Shown piece by piece: positions 21,431 to 33,130 of a DNA stretch of 52,433 nt; within the stretch, counting starts at the first letter, position 1, and each line of letters begins with the position of its first letter. The notes under the pieces are model-generated. The model saw only the letters and a list, made by a program, of their open reading frames with translations. It searched no databases and had not been told where the DNA came from. This DNA comes from Basidiobolus meristosporus CBS 931.73. Lineage: Eukaryota > Basidiobolomycota > Basidiobolomycetes > Basidiobolales > Basidiobolaceae. Made by a program: the position numbers and the translations under genes. Where the stretch lies: contig MCFE01000618.1 in assembly GCA_002104905.1 (NCBI GenBank), positions 1 to 52,433 on the forward strand, given 5' to 3'.

Positions 21431-24400
21431 TACTTGTCCCAAATGACTTCAAACTCATGGAAGTTATTGTACTTGAATGGAGTAATCAATGGAGTACCTG
21501 CCAAGATCATGATTGACTCAGGAGCATTGCATGAGTATATGTCAGAGCAATTTGCTTTGTAAGCTGGAATCAACTCGGAACCTACCAAATCAACTTCAGT
21601 CTCCACAGCTGATGGGAACTCCCACATAATCAACCGTATTACCCAGCCAGTAAGAATGAATATCAATGACTATGAAGAAGACCTACAGGCTTATATATTT
21701 GGGAACTGCAAGTTTGACCTTGTACTTGGAAAAACCTGGCTATTTTGTTGTAATCCATCAATCAACTGGAGAACCCATGCTACTCAGATCCAAAAAGACA
21801 ACAAGACCTATGAGCTATTACCTGCCAGGCTGGATTTCAACTTGGTTAATTCCAGTATGTGTGAGACAAGTGAACTTAGCAAGACCCAGTTCTGTAGAGC
21901 GCTTAGAAAAGGTACTCAGATGTTCCTCATGGCAGTTTTACAGGAGGATTCCTCTACCCCAGCACCCCAGCAGGTCCAGACTCTCTTGAAGAAATATTCA
22001 GACGTGTTTCCAGATGAGCTTGTAAGTCTACTACCAGTCAGAGACGTGGATCATGCCATTGACACAGGAGATAGCCCTCCAGTGAGCAAGACACCTTACA
22101 GAATGAGTCCATTGGAATTGGAGGAAATGAAGAGACAAATTAATCAGCTATTGGAGCAAGGATACATCAGGCCCAGCAAGTCACCCTGGGGAGCACCAGT
22201 GCTTTTTGTGAAAAAGAAGGATGGAACACTTATGATGTGCATTGACTACAGAGCCCTGAACTCAGTTACTGTCAAGAATAAGTACCCCATACCTCAGACT
22301 GATGAGCTTTTGGACCAACTTAATGGAGCCACTATTTTCAGCAAGATTGACCTCATGTCAGGATACAACCAAATTAGGGTGAAACCAGAAGATATTCCTA
22401 AGACAGCATTTAGGACCAGATATGGACATTACAAGTACTTAGTCATGAGTTTTGGCCTCACCAATGCCCCTGCAACTTTCATGACCCTGATGCAGACTGT
22501 CTTCCAGGAGTACTTAGACAAGTTTGTCATAATCTACCTAGATGATATACTGATATACAGCAAGACAGAAGAGGATCACTTGGTGCACATTGAAAAGGTC
22601 TTGAAGAAGCTAAGAGAGAACAAGCTTTATGGCAAGCTATCCAAGTGTGAATTCTTCAAGGAACATGTAGAATATCTGGGGCACATAGTGACTAGCACAG
22701 GAGTAACTGTAGACCCCAAGAAGGTGTAAGTAATCAAGAATTTGAAGCAGCCCCATAGCATATCAGAACTCAGATCATTCCTTGGAATGGTTTCCTATTA
22801 TTGGAGATTGGTCAAGTCTTTTGCAAGTTTTGCAGCCGCTTTAACTGATATCCTCAAGAAGGACAATACCTACAAGTGGGACATAGCTTGTGAGACTGCC
22901 TTCCAGAAGCTCAAGAATGAACTTGCTAAGCTGCCAAGCCTAAGAATATCAGACTTCAGAAAAGAGTTCACTCTGTGCACAGATGCTTCAGATTATGCAA
23001 TTGGTGGAGTGCTGAGCCAAGAACACAAGGGAAAGGACTACCCTGTTGCCTTTGAATGCAAGAAACTGAACTCAGCAGAACAAAACTATCCAGTGCATGA
23101 GAAGGAGATGCTTGCTATAATACACTGTTTGAAGACATGGGGATGCTATATTGAAGGAGTCAAATGCACTGTGAAGACTGATCATGCCTCCCTCAAGTAT
23201 ATATTTACTCAGAAGGTGCTCTCTAGAAGAATGACAAGATGGAGTGAATACATTCAGCAATTTGACCGGGAGATTGTCTACTGTCATGGAAAAAACAACA
23301 CAGTTGCTGATGCCTTATCAAGATTAGATGAAGTTGCACAACTCAACTTGGTGCTTGAATCAGATTGGCCTAGCCTATTACCAAAGTACTTGGAGGACCA
23401 AGCCATTCCTAATGAGGTGGATGAAGATATCAGGAAGATAATCCGTGATGAAGCCAGCAAATTTGTTGTACAGGATGAAACACTCTACCAAATTGTTGAT
23501 GGAAGCCCTATTGCCTATTGTCCTTATGTTGCTTGCCTGGATTTAATACATAAGCTACACAATGGATATGGACATCTTGGGATTGAAGGAACCTATAGCC
23601 TTGTGAAAGCCAGAGCATGGTGGCCCAGAATGCAACAAGATATTGAGAAGCTAGTGAAAACATGCCCAAACTGCCAAATCAATCAAGGCCAGCCACAAAG
23701 AATTGCCAAACTACTCCCTTTGGAGCCTGTAAGACCATTTGAGAGATGGGGAATTGAATTTATTGGAAGACTGCCAACTATCAGGGAATGCAACCATTGG
23801 ATCCTAGTAGCAATTAATCATGCCACTAAATGGCCAGTTGCTAAAGCTGTACCAATAGCCAGTGAACAAGAAGTTGCAAGTTTCATTTGCCATGAGATCC
23901 TGATGAAGTTTGGATGCCCTGTGGAGATCTTATCTGATAGAGGAGCAAACTTTATGGCAAAGACATTAGAGGCTTACCTGGAAATGCAGCAGATCAGACA
24001 CTTGAAAACCTTGGCATATCACCCCAGAGCTAATGGAGTCACTGAGCGGTTTAATGGATTATTTGGAAAAATGCTGACCAAGTATGCAAATGGAGTTGTC
24101 AGTAGATGAGATGAGTATATAGACCAAGCACTCTTTGCATGCAGAGTCAGAGTACACAACACCACCCAGTGATCACCATTTTACTTAGTGTATGGATGTG
24201 AACCAAGGATTCCAGGAGATCTCACACAACCCAAGCTTACAGATGCCTTAGAAGATGAACTTAGTCAGCCAAGTAGATACCAGCAACAGGAACAAAGATG
24301 TCAAGAGGCACAGACCAAAGTATCTCAAAGTGCAGAAAAGATGAAGCAGAGATTTGATAAGACTATAGCACCAGAAGCATTGACAGTTGGGAACTTTGTA

Positions 24401-24631
24401 TTGCTAAGAAACAACACTCGGAAGAAGTTTGAGCCACAATGGACAGGACCATTCAAGAGCATCAGAGAATGTCCATTTGCAACTTACCAACTGGTGGACA
24501 AACAAGGTAATATCCGGGAAGACTTAGTGCATAAGGACAGACTCAAGCTTGTAAGACTTGCTGATAATACTGATCCATCAAGGTATTGGTATCACAAGAA
24601 AAGAGATTCAGGAGAACCCTCTCAACTTTAG
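21431..24631 (+). pseudogene. G1-1 Pol: protease, RT, RNase H, integrase
   Basis: The protease active site KIMIDSGALHEYM lies near 21505-21545. RT starts with the [13 protein letters not shown] block; [19 protein letters not shown] and [12 protein letters not shown] (about 22528-22563) give an intact YLDD. The RNase H first Asp is in LCTDASDYAIGGVLSQ (22975-23020). Integrase has the zinc region (HNGYGHLG ... CPNCQ, to 23680) and the core: the first catalytic Asp is Glu here (GIEFIGRLP, 23755; Asp in G1-2), the second is intact (SDRGANF) and Glu is intact (GVTERFN). Stops interrupt it near 21558, 22727, 24107 and 24170. Pol ends PSQL at 24631, followed by a purine-rich tract. Confidence 0.88.
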
Positions 24632-24641
24632 TAGAGGAGAA
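24631..24641 (+). promoter_or_regulatory. G1-1 polypurine tract
   Basis: The tract gtagaggagaa lies directly before the 3' LTR, the position from which plus-strand synthesis is primed. G1-2 has the same tract before 42935. Confidence 0.6.
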
Positions 24642-25009
24642 TGTTATGATCTGCCGCTTGAATGTTTAAGTTAGATCAGTTTTTAGTCAAATCAATTAGT
24701 ATATGTTTAGGTTATCAGTACATCAGTATTATCTATGAAATCAGTAGCATTAGTCAGCAAATGAATCAGCAGATCCTTATCAGACAGAAATAGACATATT
24801 AAGTAGGATCTTATTGGGTGATAATGATGCAATCAAATGAGTCATCAGCCACATCCTACACTAGGAAATACAATTAGTCAGCAATTGATCTGGCAAAATG
24901 TATATAAGGAGCTGCTGGAACCTCAATAAAAATCAGTTCAAGTTTTAGTGAATACAATACTAGCTAAACTCCCTATTCCTCTACAACTCTTATACCAAGA
25001 CTTGTAACA
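24642..25009 (+). repeat. G1-1 3' LTR
   Basis: This 368-bp copy differs from the 5' LTR at about 10 positions by eye count (roughly 2.7 per cent). Most differences are transitions. Confidence 0.92.
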
Positions 25010-27150
25010 GATCTGCCCTGATCTGGAGCATAAAGGCTTATGTTCTGTACATGGCTGGATAAGGTCAGCATCATCTTCATCGGTGTTGATGGCATCATCA
25101 GGCAGCTGGCCTATAGTTTCAGCGGCTTTCTGATCTGAATTCATCTTAAATACAACAATGCTGCTTGTGATCAGCTTCAGATTTTAGCCATCATACACTC
25201 TATACCGTTTAGCATTCTCACAGTACCTAAGAAAGATCTCTTTTCTACTCTTTAGCTCTACATTGAGATATCTTTGTCAAGGATGTGATGAAAACATCAC
25301 ATACAAAAATTCTAAGATGCTAGAGGACTGACTTGTTGCCCGTATATGCTTCAGAGGGTGCAGAATCACATAGTGCTGGTGTTGGGCATACATACTGGAT
25401 GTATATTATGGTAGCAACTAATTCAGTCCAAAACATGCAGTCCATTCTTATATCATATAGCATAGATATTCCTCTCCTTACTATTGTTCTATTTGCACAT
25501 TGTGCTATTGTATTTTGCTGTGAAGTATGTGGAACAGTGGTCTATTGAAGTATACTGGCAGATGAGCAGCATTTGGCAAACTCCCTTGAGCTATTTTCTC
25601 TTCTTTGTCACTTCAAAGTAACATCTTTTTCACCCAGTTTGCACTTCTGCCATGTTCTTGAAGTGCTCAAGTGCTGCTAAAGACTAATCATTTGTCTTGA
25701 GGAGCTAGACACTTGTAAAGCTTGCCTTGTCATGAATGTACATCATATGGTATCTCTTTGCTTCAGTGGACTGTATTTTCATGAGCCCACATATGTCTGA
25801 GCACAGAATAGCCAATTATGGTGATATTAGTGCCTCCTGGGCTCCTGTAATGTTGCCTAGCTTGTTTGCCATATGAGTATCCCTTATAGACACTTAGTTC
25901 AAACAGAATTGAGTAATATAGGCCCAAAGCAAGCTGATTTTTCCTTGAGTCACTCATTTTCAGCTCCCCAATGTCCCCTAGCTTCCAATGCCACATTTCA
26001 AAATGAGTTTCATCAGTGTCTACATTGTTGACATACTCAGGTAAAATACTTTTGCACTATAACTTGTATACATTGTAATCTATGATTTCCAAAGCTGATA
26101 TTTGGCCATTTTTACTCAATATCAAACAGTCCAGCTTAGGAAAGACAAATTTCAGGCTCCGAGTAGCTGCTTTACTGACTAAGAGTAGAGACTGAGCTGT
26201 TTCAGGCACATAGAGTAGATCAGTCAGTTCTGCTAGTGTAACCCCTGAGCTATCACTCATTTTTAGCTTTGTAAACCCACTAATTATAGCTTTCAGTGCA
26301 GAGTTGTCTCCCAGATAAACCGTTTTTACTGGAATAGTCTTTAAGTAGCTTAACTACTGCTTTGTATCAAGAATATGCTGTGATGATCTAGGGTTAATAT
26401 ACCATTCATTACTTTAGTTACTTTTATTCTATTGTACAGGCAAACATAACTGTTTATAAGTAGTTATATGGTTTGCCTGCTCCAGTTTCTGTTTTTTGTC
26501 TGCATGTTTCTTCTTGCACTTTGTGCCCAGTGTCATGGCTTCTTACAGCAGTTAAAGCAGACAGGTTTTCTTTGGTTTTGTTGCACTCCCTTCTCTGCTG
26601 TATGTGTTTCTGAGCTGAATGAAGCATTATCTTCAATCTTCTCTGCTTAATCATTTGGTCTGAGTTCTTCATGGAGAAGCCTTTGTTTGACTTAGTCTAA
26701 AGTCAGATTGTCTTCTCTTCATTCAAATGAAAGTATGAGTGGCTCATATTTGTCTGGTAAGTTGCAAAGTAGACCAAGTGTCTTTTCTGCATCATCTATG
26801 CCAGCATTAATACTGCAAAGTACTTCTGGAGGTGCCTCCATTTTGACAATGAGTAGTAGCAAGTCATTGTCAGGCTTCTTTAAAATGTTGAGGAACTTTT
26901 GCCTTGAATAAGCATATTTGATAAAGACTATGCATTAAGGATCATCTCTAAGGACTCCCATGCCACTTTGGCAGTATCTGAAGCATGGGCTTGTCTAATG
27001 AAGGAAGTGTGCCCATTGATACAAATTGCATAAAAGGCCTGTCCTTCCTTTCTTGAAACTTCTGCATTTCTTTGGCTGTTCCTTTGGGCTCAACTCCATT
27101 TCCTGTAACTGTATTCCAAAGCTCTTTTTCCTCAGGGTAGATCTGCATCT
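25010..27150 (-). pseudogene. Copia-1 Gag, protease and integrase
   Basis: The minus-strand ATG at 27148 reads MQIYPEEKELWN, parallel to Copia-2 Gag (MQIHLEERKLWT). A degraded zinc knuckle (CFNCCKKP..HW) lies near 26520-26560. The pre-integrase/protease region TDLLYVPETAQSLLLVSKAA is at 26160-26230. Integrase sequence follows at 25996-25200 and ends with IGQLPDDAINT (25090-25110), also present in Copia-2. Frameshifts and stops are frequent. The frame is cut at 25010 by G1-1 and resumes at 19263. Confidence 0.75.
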
Positions 27151-27277
27151 AGATTCTCCAAAGTCTGTAATTCCTCTTATCAGACCTCTCCTTTGGAGGG
27201 AAGTTGTTGGCATTACTCAGTTTACTGGTAGAGGTCATCTCTGGAATAGATCAAGGCAATTGGGGCTCAAAACATAT

Positions 27278-27507
27278 TGCAATTTAAGCAATAATTGGGA
27301 AATAAGGAACTTATCAAGAAATAATGATGATAGTTGAACTGTTGTTTATTGATAAAGAAACAGAATATTTGTACATTTGTAGAGGTAATACAACTTTAGC
27401 ACCTAGTAAAGATGGCTTCCCAGCATTCAGGAGCATTTGGTAACAGTTTATGAGTTTTACATAATGTTTAGTTGAAGTGCAAATATAGTGATAACTCTAG
27501 GGGAAAA
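27278..27507 (-). repeat. Copia-1 5' LTR, proximal piece
   Basis: It matches the 3'-end side of the Copia LTR, from tgcaatttaag through aaggaacttatc to about ctctaggggaaaat. It stops in mid-LTR exactly where Copia-2 begins. The missing remainder is at 31701-31840. Confidence 0.65.
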
Positions 27508-27510
27508 TAT

Positions 27511-27875
27511 TACAATTTAAAGGTGATTTGGGTATAAGGAACTTATCTAGATATAGTGATAATAGTTCAACTATTGTTTATGAATAAAGAAGCTCAGTAT
27601 TTATACATTTGTAGAAGTAATACAGCTGTAAAACTATGTAAGGAGGGTTTCTCAATACTCAGGAGCATTCTGCAACCACTTCAGGGTTAGTACATAATGC
27701 TTAGTAATAGGGCTAATTTGATCCTCACTATAAGGGAATAATTAAAAGATCATATATCTGAAGAAAGTACCAAAGTCAGAGCTGTAAATTAGTACCACAG
27801 TGATCAAGACTAGTCCAGAATTGTTAAGTAAGTTTTTAGCTGTAGAATGATACCAAATAGTCCAATATTTCAACA
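27511..27875 (-). repeat. Copia-2 3' LTR
   Basis: On the minus strand it starts TGTTGAAATATTGGACTA at 27875 and runs past the taaggaacttatc block to about 27511. A TATA-like tataaatactgag lies near 27600 (minus strand). Confidence 0.75.
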
Positions 27876-27899
27876 CTTGCCCACAACTGAATAATTTCT

Positions 27900-30750
27900 T
27901 AATCCTAATTCCTGCCTGAGATTCTGATATTATGGCCTAGCTAGTGGTTTTGCCAATATATCTGCTACCATTTTGTTAGTAGGGCAGTACACTAACTCTA
28001 CTAAGTTATCTTCTACAGCTTCCCTCACAAAGTGATGCTGTATATCAATGTGCTGAGGTCTGGCATGATTAGTAGGATCTTTAGCTACTGAAGTACAACT
28101 TTGATTATCCTTGTAAATACATATTGGCCCAGCTCAATTAAAAACTAAGTCTTTGAATAATTTTGTAGCCATATAGCCTTCTTAGTTGCTTAGCTTGCAG
28201 CCATATATTCTGCTTCAGTTGTAGATAGGGCCACAATTGTTTGTTTCTTGCAATACCAAGTAGTAGCTGCACCCAAATAAAGAAACACATTTACTGTGGT
28301 AGAGCATCTCTCAATCAGATCCCTACCCCAATCTGAATCACTATAATCATCAGGTTTTTGCCTTTTAGATGTTCCAGAGTATTCCAGTACCATATTTTTG
28401 ATACCTTGTAGATATCTGAAAATCCATTTAACTGCTGCAATTTGATCTGATCAATAATTCTGCAGGTGTTGACTGACTATTCCAACTGCCACTGCAATAT
28501 CTGGATGTGTAGGTACCATCAAGGACATAAGGCTACCAACCATTGATTCATAGGCAAAGTTTTGGTCTATGTTTAAGCTGCTTTCATCTATAACTAGCTG
28601 AGATTTGCTTAATTTCAGGTTATTGTCCATAGGGGTAGCTACAGGTATACAATTTTCCATTTGGAAGTGTTTAAGAGTGTCCCTGAAGTACTTAGACTGA
28701 TTGAGCACTTTTTTGCGTAGGTATGTCAAATTTGACTACAATTCTAAGAAAATAGCTCAATTATCCAAGATCTTTCATCTCAAACTTGCTGAAGAGATCT
28801 GAATTTGTCTGCTTAAGTGCCTCATGGTCATTTGTAGCTATAATTAGGTTGTCCACATAAAGAACTAGGATGGTCACACCCTTTTTGAGCAGCTTCATAT
28901 ATATACTCTGATCTGCAGTGCTACAAGAGAACCCAGTTTCCTCTAGATATGTGTAAATCTTGTTATACCATGCTCTAGGTGCCTGCGTAAGCCCATAGAA
29001 CAATTTCCTAAGTTTGCGCACCTTATGGGGGGCTTTTGCATTGGTAAAGCCTTCTGATTGCTCCATATATATAGTTTCTTTCAAATCCACATTTAGAAAG
29101 GCTGTTTTGACATGCATTTGGTGTAGATCTAGACTGTATACAGCTGCCAGGGCTAGAACTGTCCTAATGGAGTTAAACTTGGCAACCAGAGCAAATGTTT
29201 CCTTAAAGTCTAGTCCCTGGATCTAGGAATAGCCTTTGGCTGCTAATCTAGCCTTGTACTAATTGGTGGCACCATTTGAGGTTATCTTGATCTTGCAGAC
29301 CTATCAACATCCTATTGGCTTTCTCCCATTTGGTAAATCCACCAGTTCCCATGTTTTTGCTCTGAACCGGGATTGGTACTCCTCCTGCATAGTTTGTTGC
29401 CACATAGTAACTTCTGGACTTTGCATTGCCTGTTCCAGATTCTGAGGTTTAGCACAAAAGGCAAGATAAGCTTCTTCATGATCATTGGACGTCAGCTACC
29501 TGGATCCAGGGGCATTTCTTACATGGGTAGATCTCCTAACCGGGATAATATATTCTGATCTGGACCTGGTAGAATTATCATCTGTATCTGGCTGCATTAG
29601 GTAATATCTTCTTCAATGGTATTGATTGCATCATCAGGTAGCTGGCCAATGATTTCAGTGGCTTTGTGATCCAAATCATCCTCAAATATAACATCCCTGC
29701 TCTTGATCAGCTTCAGAACTTAGCCATCATACACTCTTTACCCTTTAGTATCTACACAATACCCAAGAAAGATCCCTTTCCTACTCTTTAGTTCAAACTT
29801 AGAGCGTTTTTTGTCAGGGATGTGATAATAAACATCACTGCCAAAGATCTTGAGGTGCCGGAAATGTGGTTTTTTGCCTGTATACACTTCAAAGAGTGTA
29901 AAATCATGTAGTACTGTTATTAGGTATCTGTTCTTGACGTATACCACAGTAGTAACAGATTCAGCCCAAGACTTGTAGTCTATTTCCTTGTCATGTGGCA
30001 TAGATTTTCCTATCTCTACAATTGTTCTATTTGCATGTTCTGCTACTCCATTTTGCTGTGGAGTATGAGGAACTTAGGTCTATTGAAGTGTAGCAGTAGA
30101 TGAGCATATTTTTGCAAATTCCTGAGAACTGTGTTCTCCTCCATTGTCAGTATGTAGTACCTTCAATTTTCACCCTGTCTGAGTTTCTGCCATGTTCTTG
30201 AAGTGTTTAAATGTCTCTAGAGCATCATGCTTTGCTTTGAGGAAGTACACCCATGTATATCTTGTTTTGTCAACAATAAATGTCATAAAGTATCTCTTGG
30301 CTCCAAAGGAGAGTGTTCTCATGGGGTCACATATGTCTGAGTGTACAATTGCCAATACTTTGATGGTATTGATGCCTTCTGAGCTCTTGAGTTGTTGCCA
30401 GCTTGTTTTCCATATGAACATCCCTTACAAGCATTCAATTGGATTGGAATTGAGTGTTTTAGGCCCAAAACAAGCTGATTTTTCACCAATTGGCTCATTT
30501 TCTGCTCCCCACTGTGTCCTAGCCTTCTATGCCACGTCCCCCAGCTGGTTTTATCCTGTTCTAGTTTCTGTTTGTCATCTGCTTGTTTCTTCTTGCATTC
30601 TCTTTCCCATTGTCCTGGCTTTTTACAGTAGTTACAGCAACCAGGTTTTCTTGGGTTTTGTTGCTTTCCCTTCTTTTATGAGTACCGTTCTGAACTGAAT
30701 AAAGCATTATCTTCAATATTCTCTGCTTGATCACTACGTCTGAGTTCTTC
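27900..30750 (-). pseudogene. Copia-2 Pol: zinc knuckle, protease, integrase, RT, RNase H
   Basis: Minus-strand order is as follows. A knuckle, CNYCKKPGQWEREC (about 30595-30640), has Gln where the CCHC histidine should be. Integrase has IVHSDICDPMR, FIVDKTRYTWVYFLK, VLHTDNGGEHSS and a PQQNGVAEH block (30370 to about 30020). The IFLGYC block is near 29755. RT has MHVKTAFLNVDLKETIYMEQ (29060-29117) and TILVLYVDNLIIATND (near 28850), again YVDN instead of YVDD. RNase H has DYSDSDWGRDL and ALSTTEAEYMAAS (28190-28350). Stops interrupt it at several points (for example near 28455 and 29700), so it is not translatable as one protein. Confidence 0.8.
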
Positions 30751-30782
30751 ATGGAGAAGTCTTCCTAGGACATAATCTAAAG

Positions 30783-31229
30783 TCAAGTTGTCTTCTCTGC
30801 TTTCAAAAGATATATGAGTGGTTTATACTTGTCTGGTAGGCTGCAAAGTAGACAGTGTATCTTTTCTTCATCATCTACACTAGCTTCAATACTGAAAAGT
30901 TCTTCTCCAAGTGTCTCCATTCTGGTAATTAGCTGTAGCATGTCAGCATCTGGCTTCTTCCTCATGTTAAAGAACTTTTGTCTTAAATAAAGATTGCTAG
31001 ATACTGACTTTGCTCTAAAGATACTCTCTAAAGATTCCCATGCTGCATTGGCAGTATTTGAGGTACAGATTTGTCCAATTAAGAAATCTTGCACCTTGAT
31101 ACATATGGCATTAAAGGTCTTTCTCTCCTTCTGTTGAAACTTCTCTACTACTTCTGCTGTTTGTTTGGGCTCAACTTCTTTTCCTGTTTCTGAAGTCCAG
31201 AGCTTCCTTTCCTCAAGGTGGATCTGCAT
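30783..31229 (-). pseudogene. Copia-2 Gag
   Basis: The minus-strand ATG at 31229 begins 149 codons without a stop, typical of the Copia-type Gag polypeptide (UBN2 / gag-polypeptide family). It contains AWESLESIFRAKSV, then LYLRQKFFNMRKKPDADM, then ITRMETLGEEL and LLCSLPDKYKPLI. It would form the virus-like particle. It is the best preserved part of Copia-2; the zinc knuckle follows downstream in a broken frame. Confidence 0.75.
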
Positions 31230-31361
31230 CTTGATTCACCAATGTCTGAAGTACTTCCCGTCAAGCCTCTCCCTTACAGGGAAGATGTTTGTGTTGTTCT
31301 GTTTGCTGGTAGAAGTCGTCTTTAAAATAGATTAAGGCAATTGGGGCTCATAAGCAGTTGC

Positions 31362-31700
31362 AATTTAAGAACTGATATGTATATAAGGAACTTATCAAGA
31401 TATAGTGATAATAGTTGAACTGTTTTTTATCAATAAAGAAGCTTAGTATTTATGCCTTTATAGAAGTAATACAGCTGTAACACTAAATAAGGAGGGTTTT
31501 GCAATATTTGGGGGCATTCTGTAACAATTTCAGAATTAATACACAATGCTTAGTAATAGGGCTAATTTGATCCTGACCATAAGGGAATAATCATAAGATC
31601 ACATATCTGAAGAAAGTACCAAAGTTAGACCAACACTAGTCCAGAATTATGAAGCAAATTTTTAGCTGCAGAACAATACCAAATAGTCCAACATTTCACA
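31362..31700 (-). repeat. Copia-2 5' LTR
   Basis: It matches the 3' LTR at 27511-27875, with a deletion of about 25 bp near 31635. It starts TGTGAAATGTTGGACTATT on the minus strand. The sequence just inside, ttatgagccccaattgcc on the minus strand, lies where the primer binding site is expected. Confidence 0.7.
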
Positions 31701-31840
31701 GAAAATCAAAGAATCATAGATCTGAGCAAAGCAGCAAAGTATGGGCTGTAAAGTAGTCCTACAATAACCAAGACTAGTCCAGAGTTATTGAGTAAACTTT
31801 TAGCTGCTGAATGATACCAAGTTGTCCAATATTTCATAAG
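31701..31840 (-). repeat. Copia-1 5' LTR, distal piece
   Basis: This 140-bp stretch continues the Copia LTR from the point where 27507 stops (..aatcatagatctgag.. to ..ccaatatttcat). It is followed directly by CACTA copy C transposase sequence. It gives the false look of a tandem LTR. Confidence 0.65.
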
Positions 31841-32549
31841 CAGCCTTGCAGTGGTGGGGATTTTTGATGTGAATGCCATACAACTAATGAAGCATGCTGG
31901 TATCATAATAGTCTCTTAGCATATGTTGCCAGCTGTGTAATAGATTTCCATTTGTACCATGTACATGGTAAGGGATCCCAAAATGATTTTGGCATGATGA
32001 AGCAGTATATCTCCACATCTCCCATTTCTGAAATTAGTGAAAATGTATTATTTCTTGGGCCATAACATGACATTGCTAAACAATAAATGAGCTACTATGC
32101 TTACTTAGCTCTGCAAAGTATCTGCAGCATTCTTTTCCACAAATGTTTTATAGTGTATAGGGCTTTTGCCAGGTTCTTGCAGTGTATTGTTGTGAGAGGA
32201 TATAGGCTTAATATCCATCAGTGAGCCCTCATTTTCAGAGCTATCTCTTTGCATGCCACAGACAGAAAGTTAAAATGAAACACAAGGCATCACAAGCTCA
32301 CATGAATCAGCTTGTGTCAAGTACAGGAACAGCCAGGTGTGTTATAAATATATCAGTTGACTGGCTAAGTATTATTTGCGCAATGGTAACTAATAAATAT
32401 GAAGATATGACTTGTGTGGTAGAACACTGGCTCTGATATTTGTAATACTGCCTAATCTTTTGCATGCATCAGGGCAAGGTAGCTTGTCATAATATCCAAA
32501 TGGCTCTTTTCCCTTCTCTTATGGCATTGAAGTAAAGTAGTCTTGTCCA
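31841..32549 (-). pseudogene. CACTA copy C transposase, N-terminal part
   Basis: On the minus strand, an ATG near 32549 reads MDKTTLLQCHKRREK, parallel to copy A. The Cys/His segment is followed by decayed acidic linker sequence. Near 31960 is the tggtacaaatgg block that encodes WYKW, where copies A and D also have TWYKWTT. It continues past Copia-1 at 17534. Stops are frequent. Confidence 0.7.
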
Positions 32550-32747
32550 TAGGGTAAGCTGCACAAAACTCAACACCAAACACAAAGATAAAACTTCTTT
32601 GTCAACAGGCATGTTATTTCAAGGCAGAGTTATATTTGTGACATTGCAGATTCATGAAAGTTTGATTCAAAAATGGCATATTAAGAATTACAAATAATGC
32701 TTTGGCAGCACATACATATGTTTATGCATAAATATCTGCCCTTTGGT

Positions 32748-33130
32748 TTGACTGACTTCCATATATGCTGCTAAAAAGGAAAAAAAAGTTGTCTGGTTCA
32801 CAAAAAAGCCTCTTTACCAACAGCAGCAGAATATTGCGGCTGGCATACTATGGGACTGTCAGGAATTCAAGGACAAGCAGAATGTACTTGATCTGCTCCA
32901 TGAGCATATCCTGTATTTTAGCAGGCAAATGGTGTATGGCCCAATACTGGTATGCTAAGGAGGTGTCTCCAAAATAGCAGAAATAGCAAATGCAGAGGAA
33001 CAGGGGTGTCACAGCAAAGATCTAGCAGCTTCTTCAAGAGCTTGTTACATGCTTGGCAGAAGGTCCAAAACAAGTGGCACAGAAATGTCAGATAGTCAGT
33101 AGAGTGCCTTTAAGGAACTAGTAGGCAGAA
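32748..33130 (+). pseudogene. CACTA copy C ORF1, internally deleted
   Basis: The plus strand starts as the conserved ORF1 5' region (ctgacttccatatatgctgc.., near 32750-32800). It jumps at about 32840 to the C-terminal region seen in copy D (ggcatactatgggactgtcagg..). About 700 bp present in D is missing. It ends near the same aggaactagtaggcagaaag block that ends copy D. The frame is not intact. Confidence 0.6.

Larger units (their letters stand above)
19264..25009 (+). mobile_element. Ty3/Gypsy element G1-1, complete with both LTRs
   Basis: This is a 5746-bp plus-strand insertion with 368-bp LTRs starting TGTTATGATC and ending TTGTAACA. It is flanked by the 4-bp direct repeat gatc (19260-19263 and 25010-25013). 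Internal order is Gag, protease, RT, RNase H, integrase. The LTRs differ at about 10 of 368 positions by eye. It carries a later solo LTR at 20138-20941. In-frame stops include the codons near 20086, 21429, 21558, 22727, 24107 and 24170. Confidence 0.92.
27508..31700 (-). mobile_element. Copia-2, Ty1/Copia element inserted in the Copia-1 LTR
   Basis: This minus-strand element has LTRs of about 330-365 bp at both ends and one set of Gag-PR-IN-RT-RH. A gaaaat sequence at 27503-27508 and at 31701-31706 fits a 5-6 bp target duplication. LTR sequence of Copia-1 continues on both sides. Exact ends are uncertain by a few bases. It is related to Copia-1 but better preserved. Confidence 0.8.
17540..31840 (-). 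mobile_element. Copia-1, Ty1/Copia element split by nested insertions
   Basis: This minus-strand Copia element has its 3' LTR at about 17540-17905, RT and RNase H at 17911-19263, protease, integrase and gag at 25010-27150, and a 5' LTR in two pieces (27278-27507 and 31701-31840). Domain order (Gag-PR-IN-RT-RH) is that of Ty1/Copia. It was inserted in CACTA copy C, whose sequence resumes on both sides. It was itself broken by Gypsy G1-1 (19264-25009) and by Copia-2 (about 27508-31700). Its own target duplication is not clear by eye. Confidence 0.8.

Noticed and set aside
31362-31840. Tandem LTRs at one end of Copia-2
   Set aside because: The second piece is the remainder of the Copia-1 LTR interrupted at 27507, not a duplicated Copia-2 LTR.
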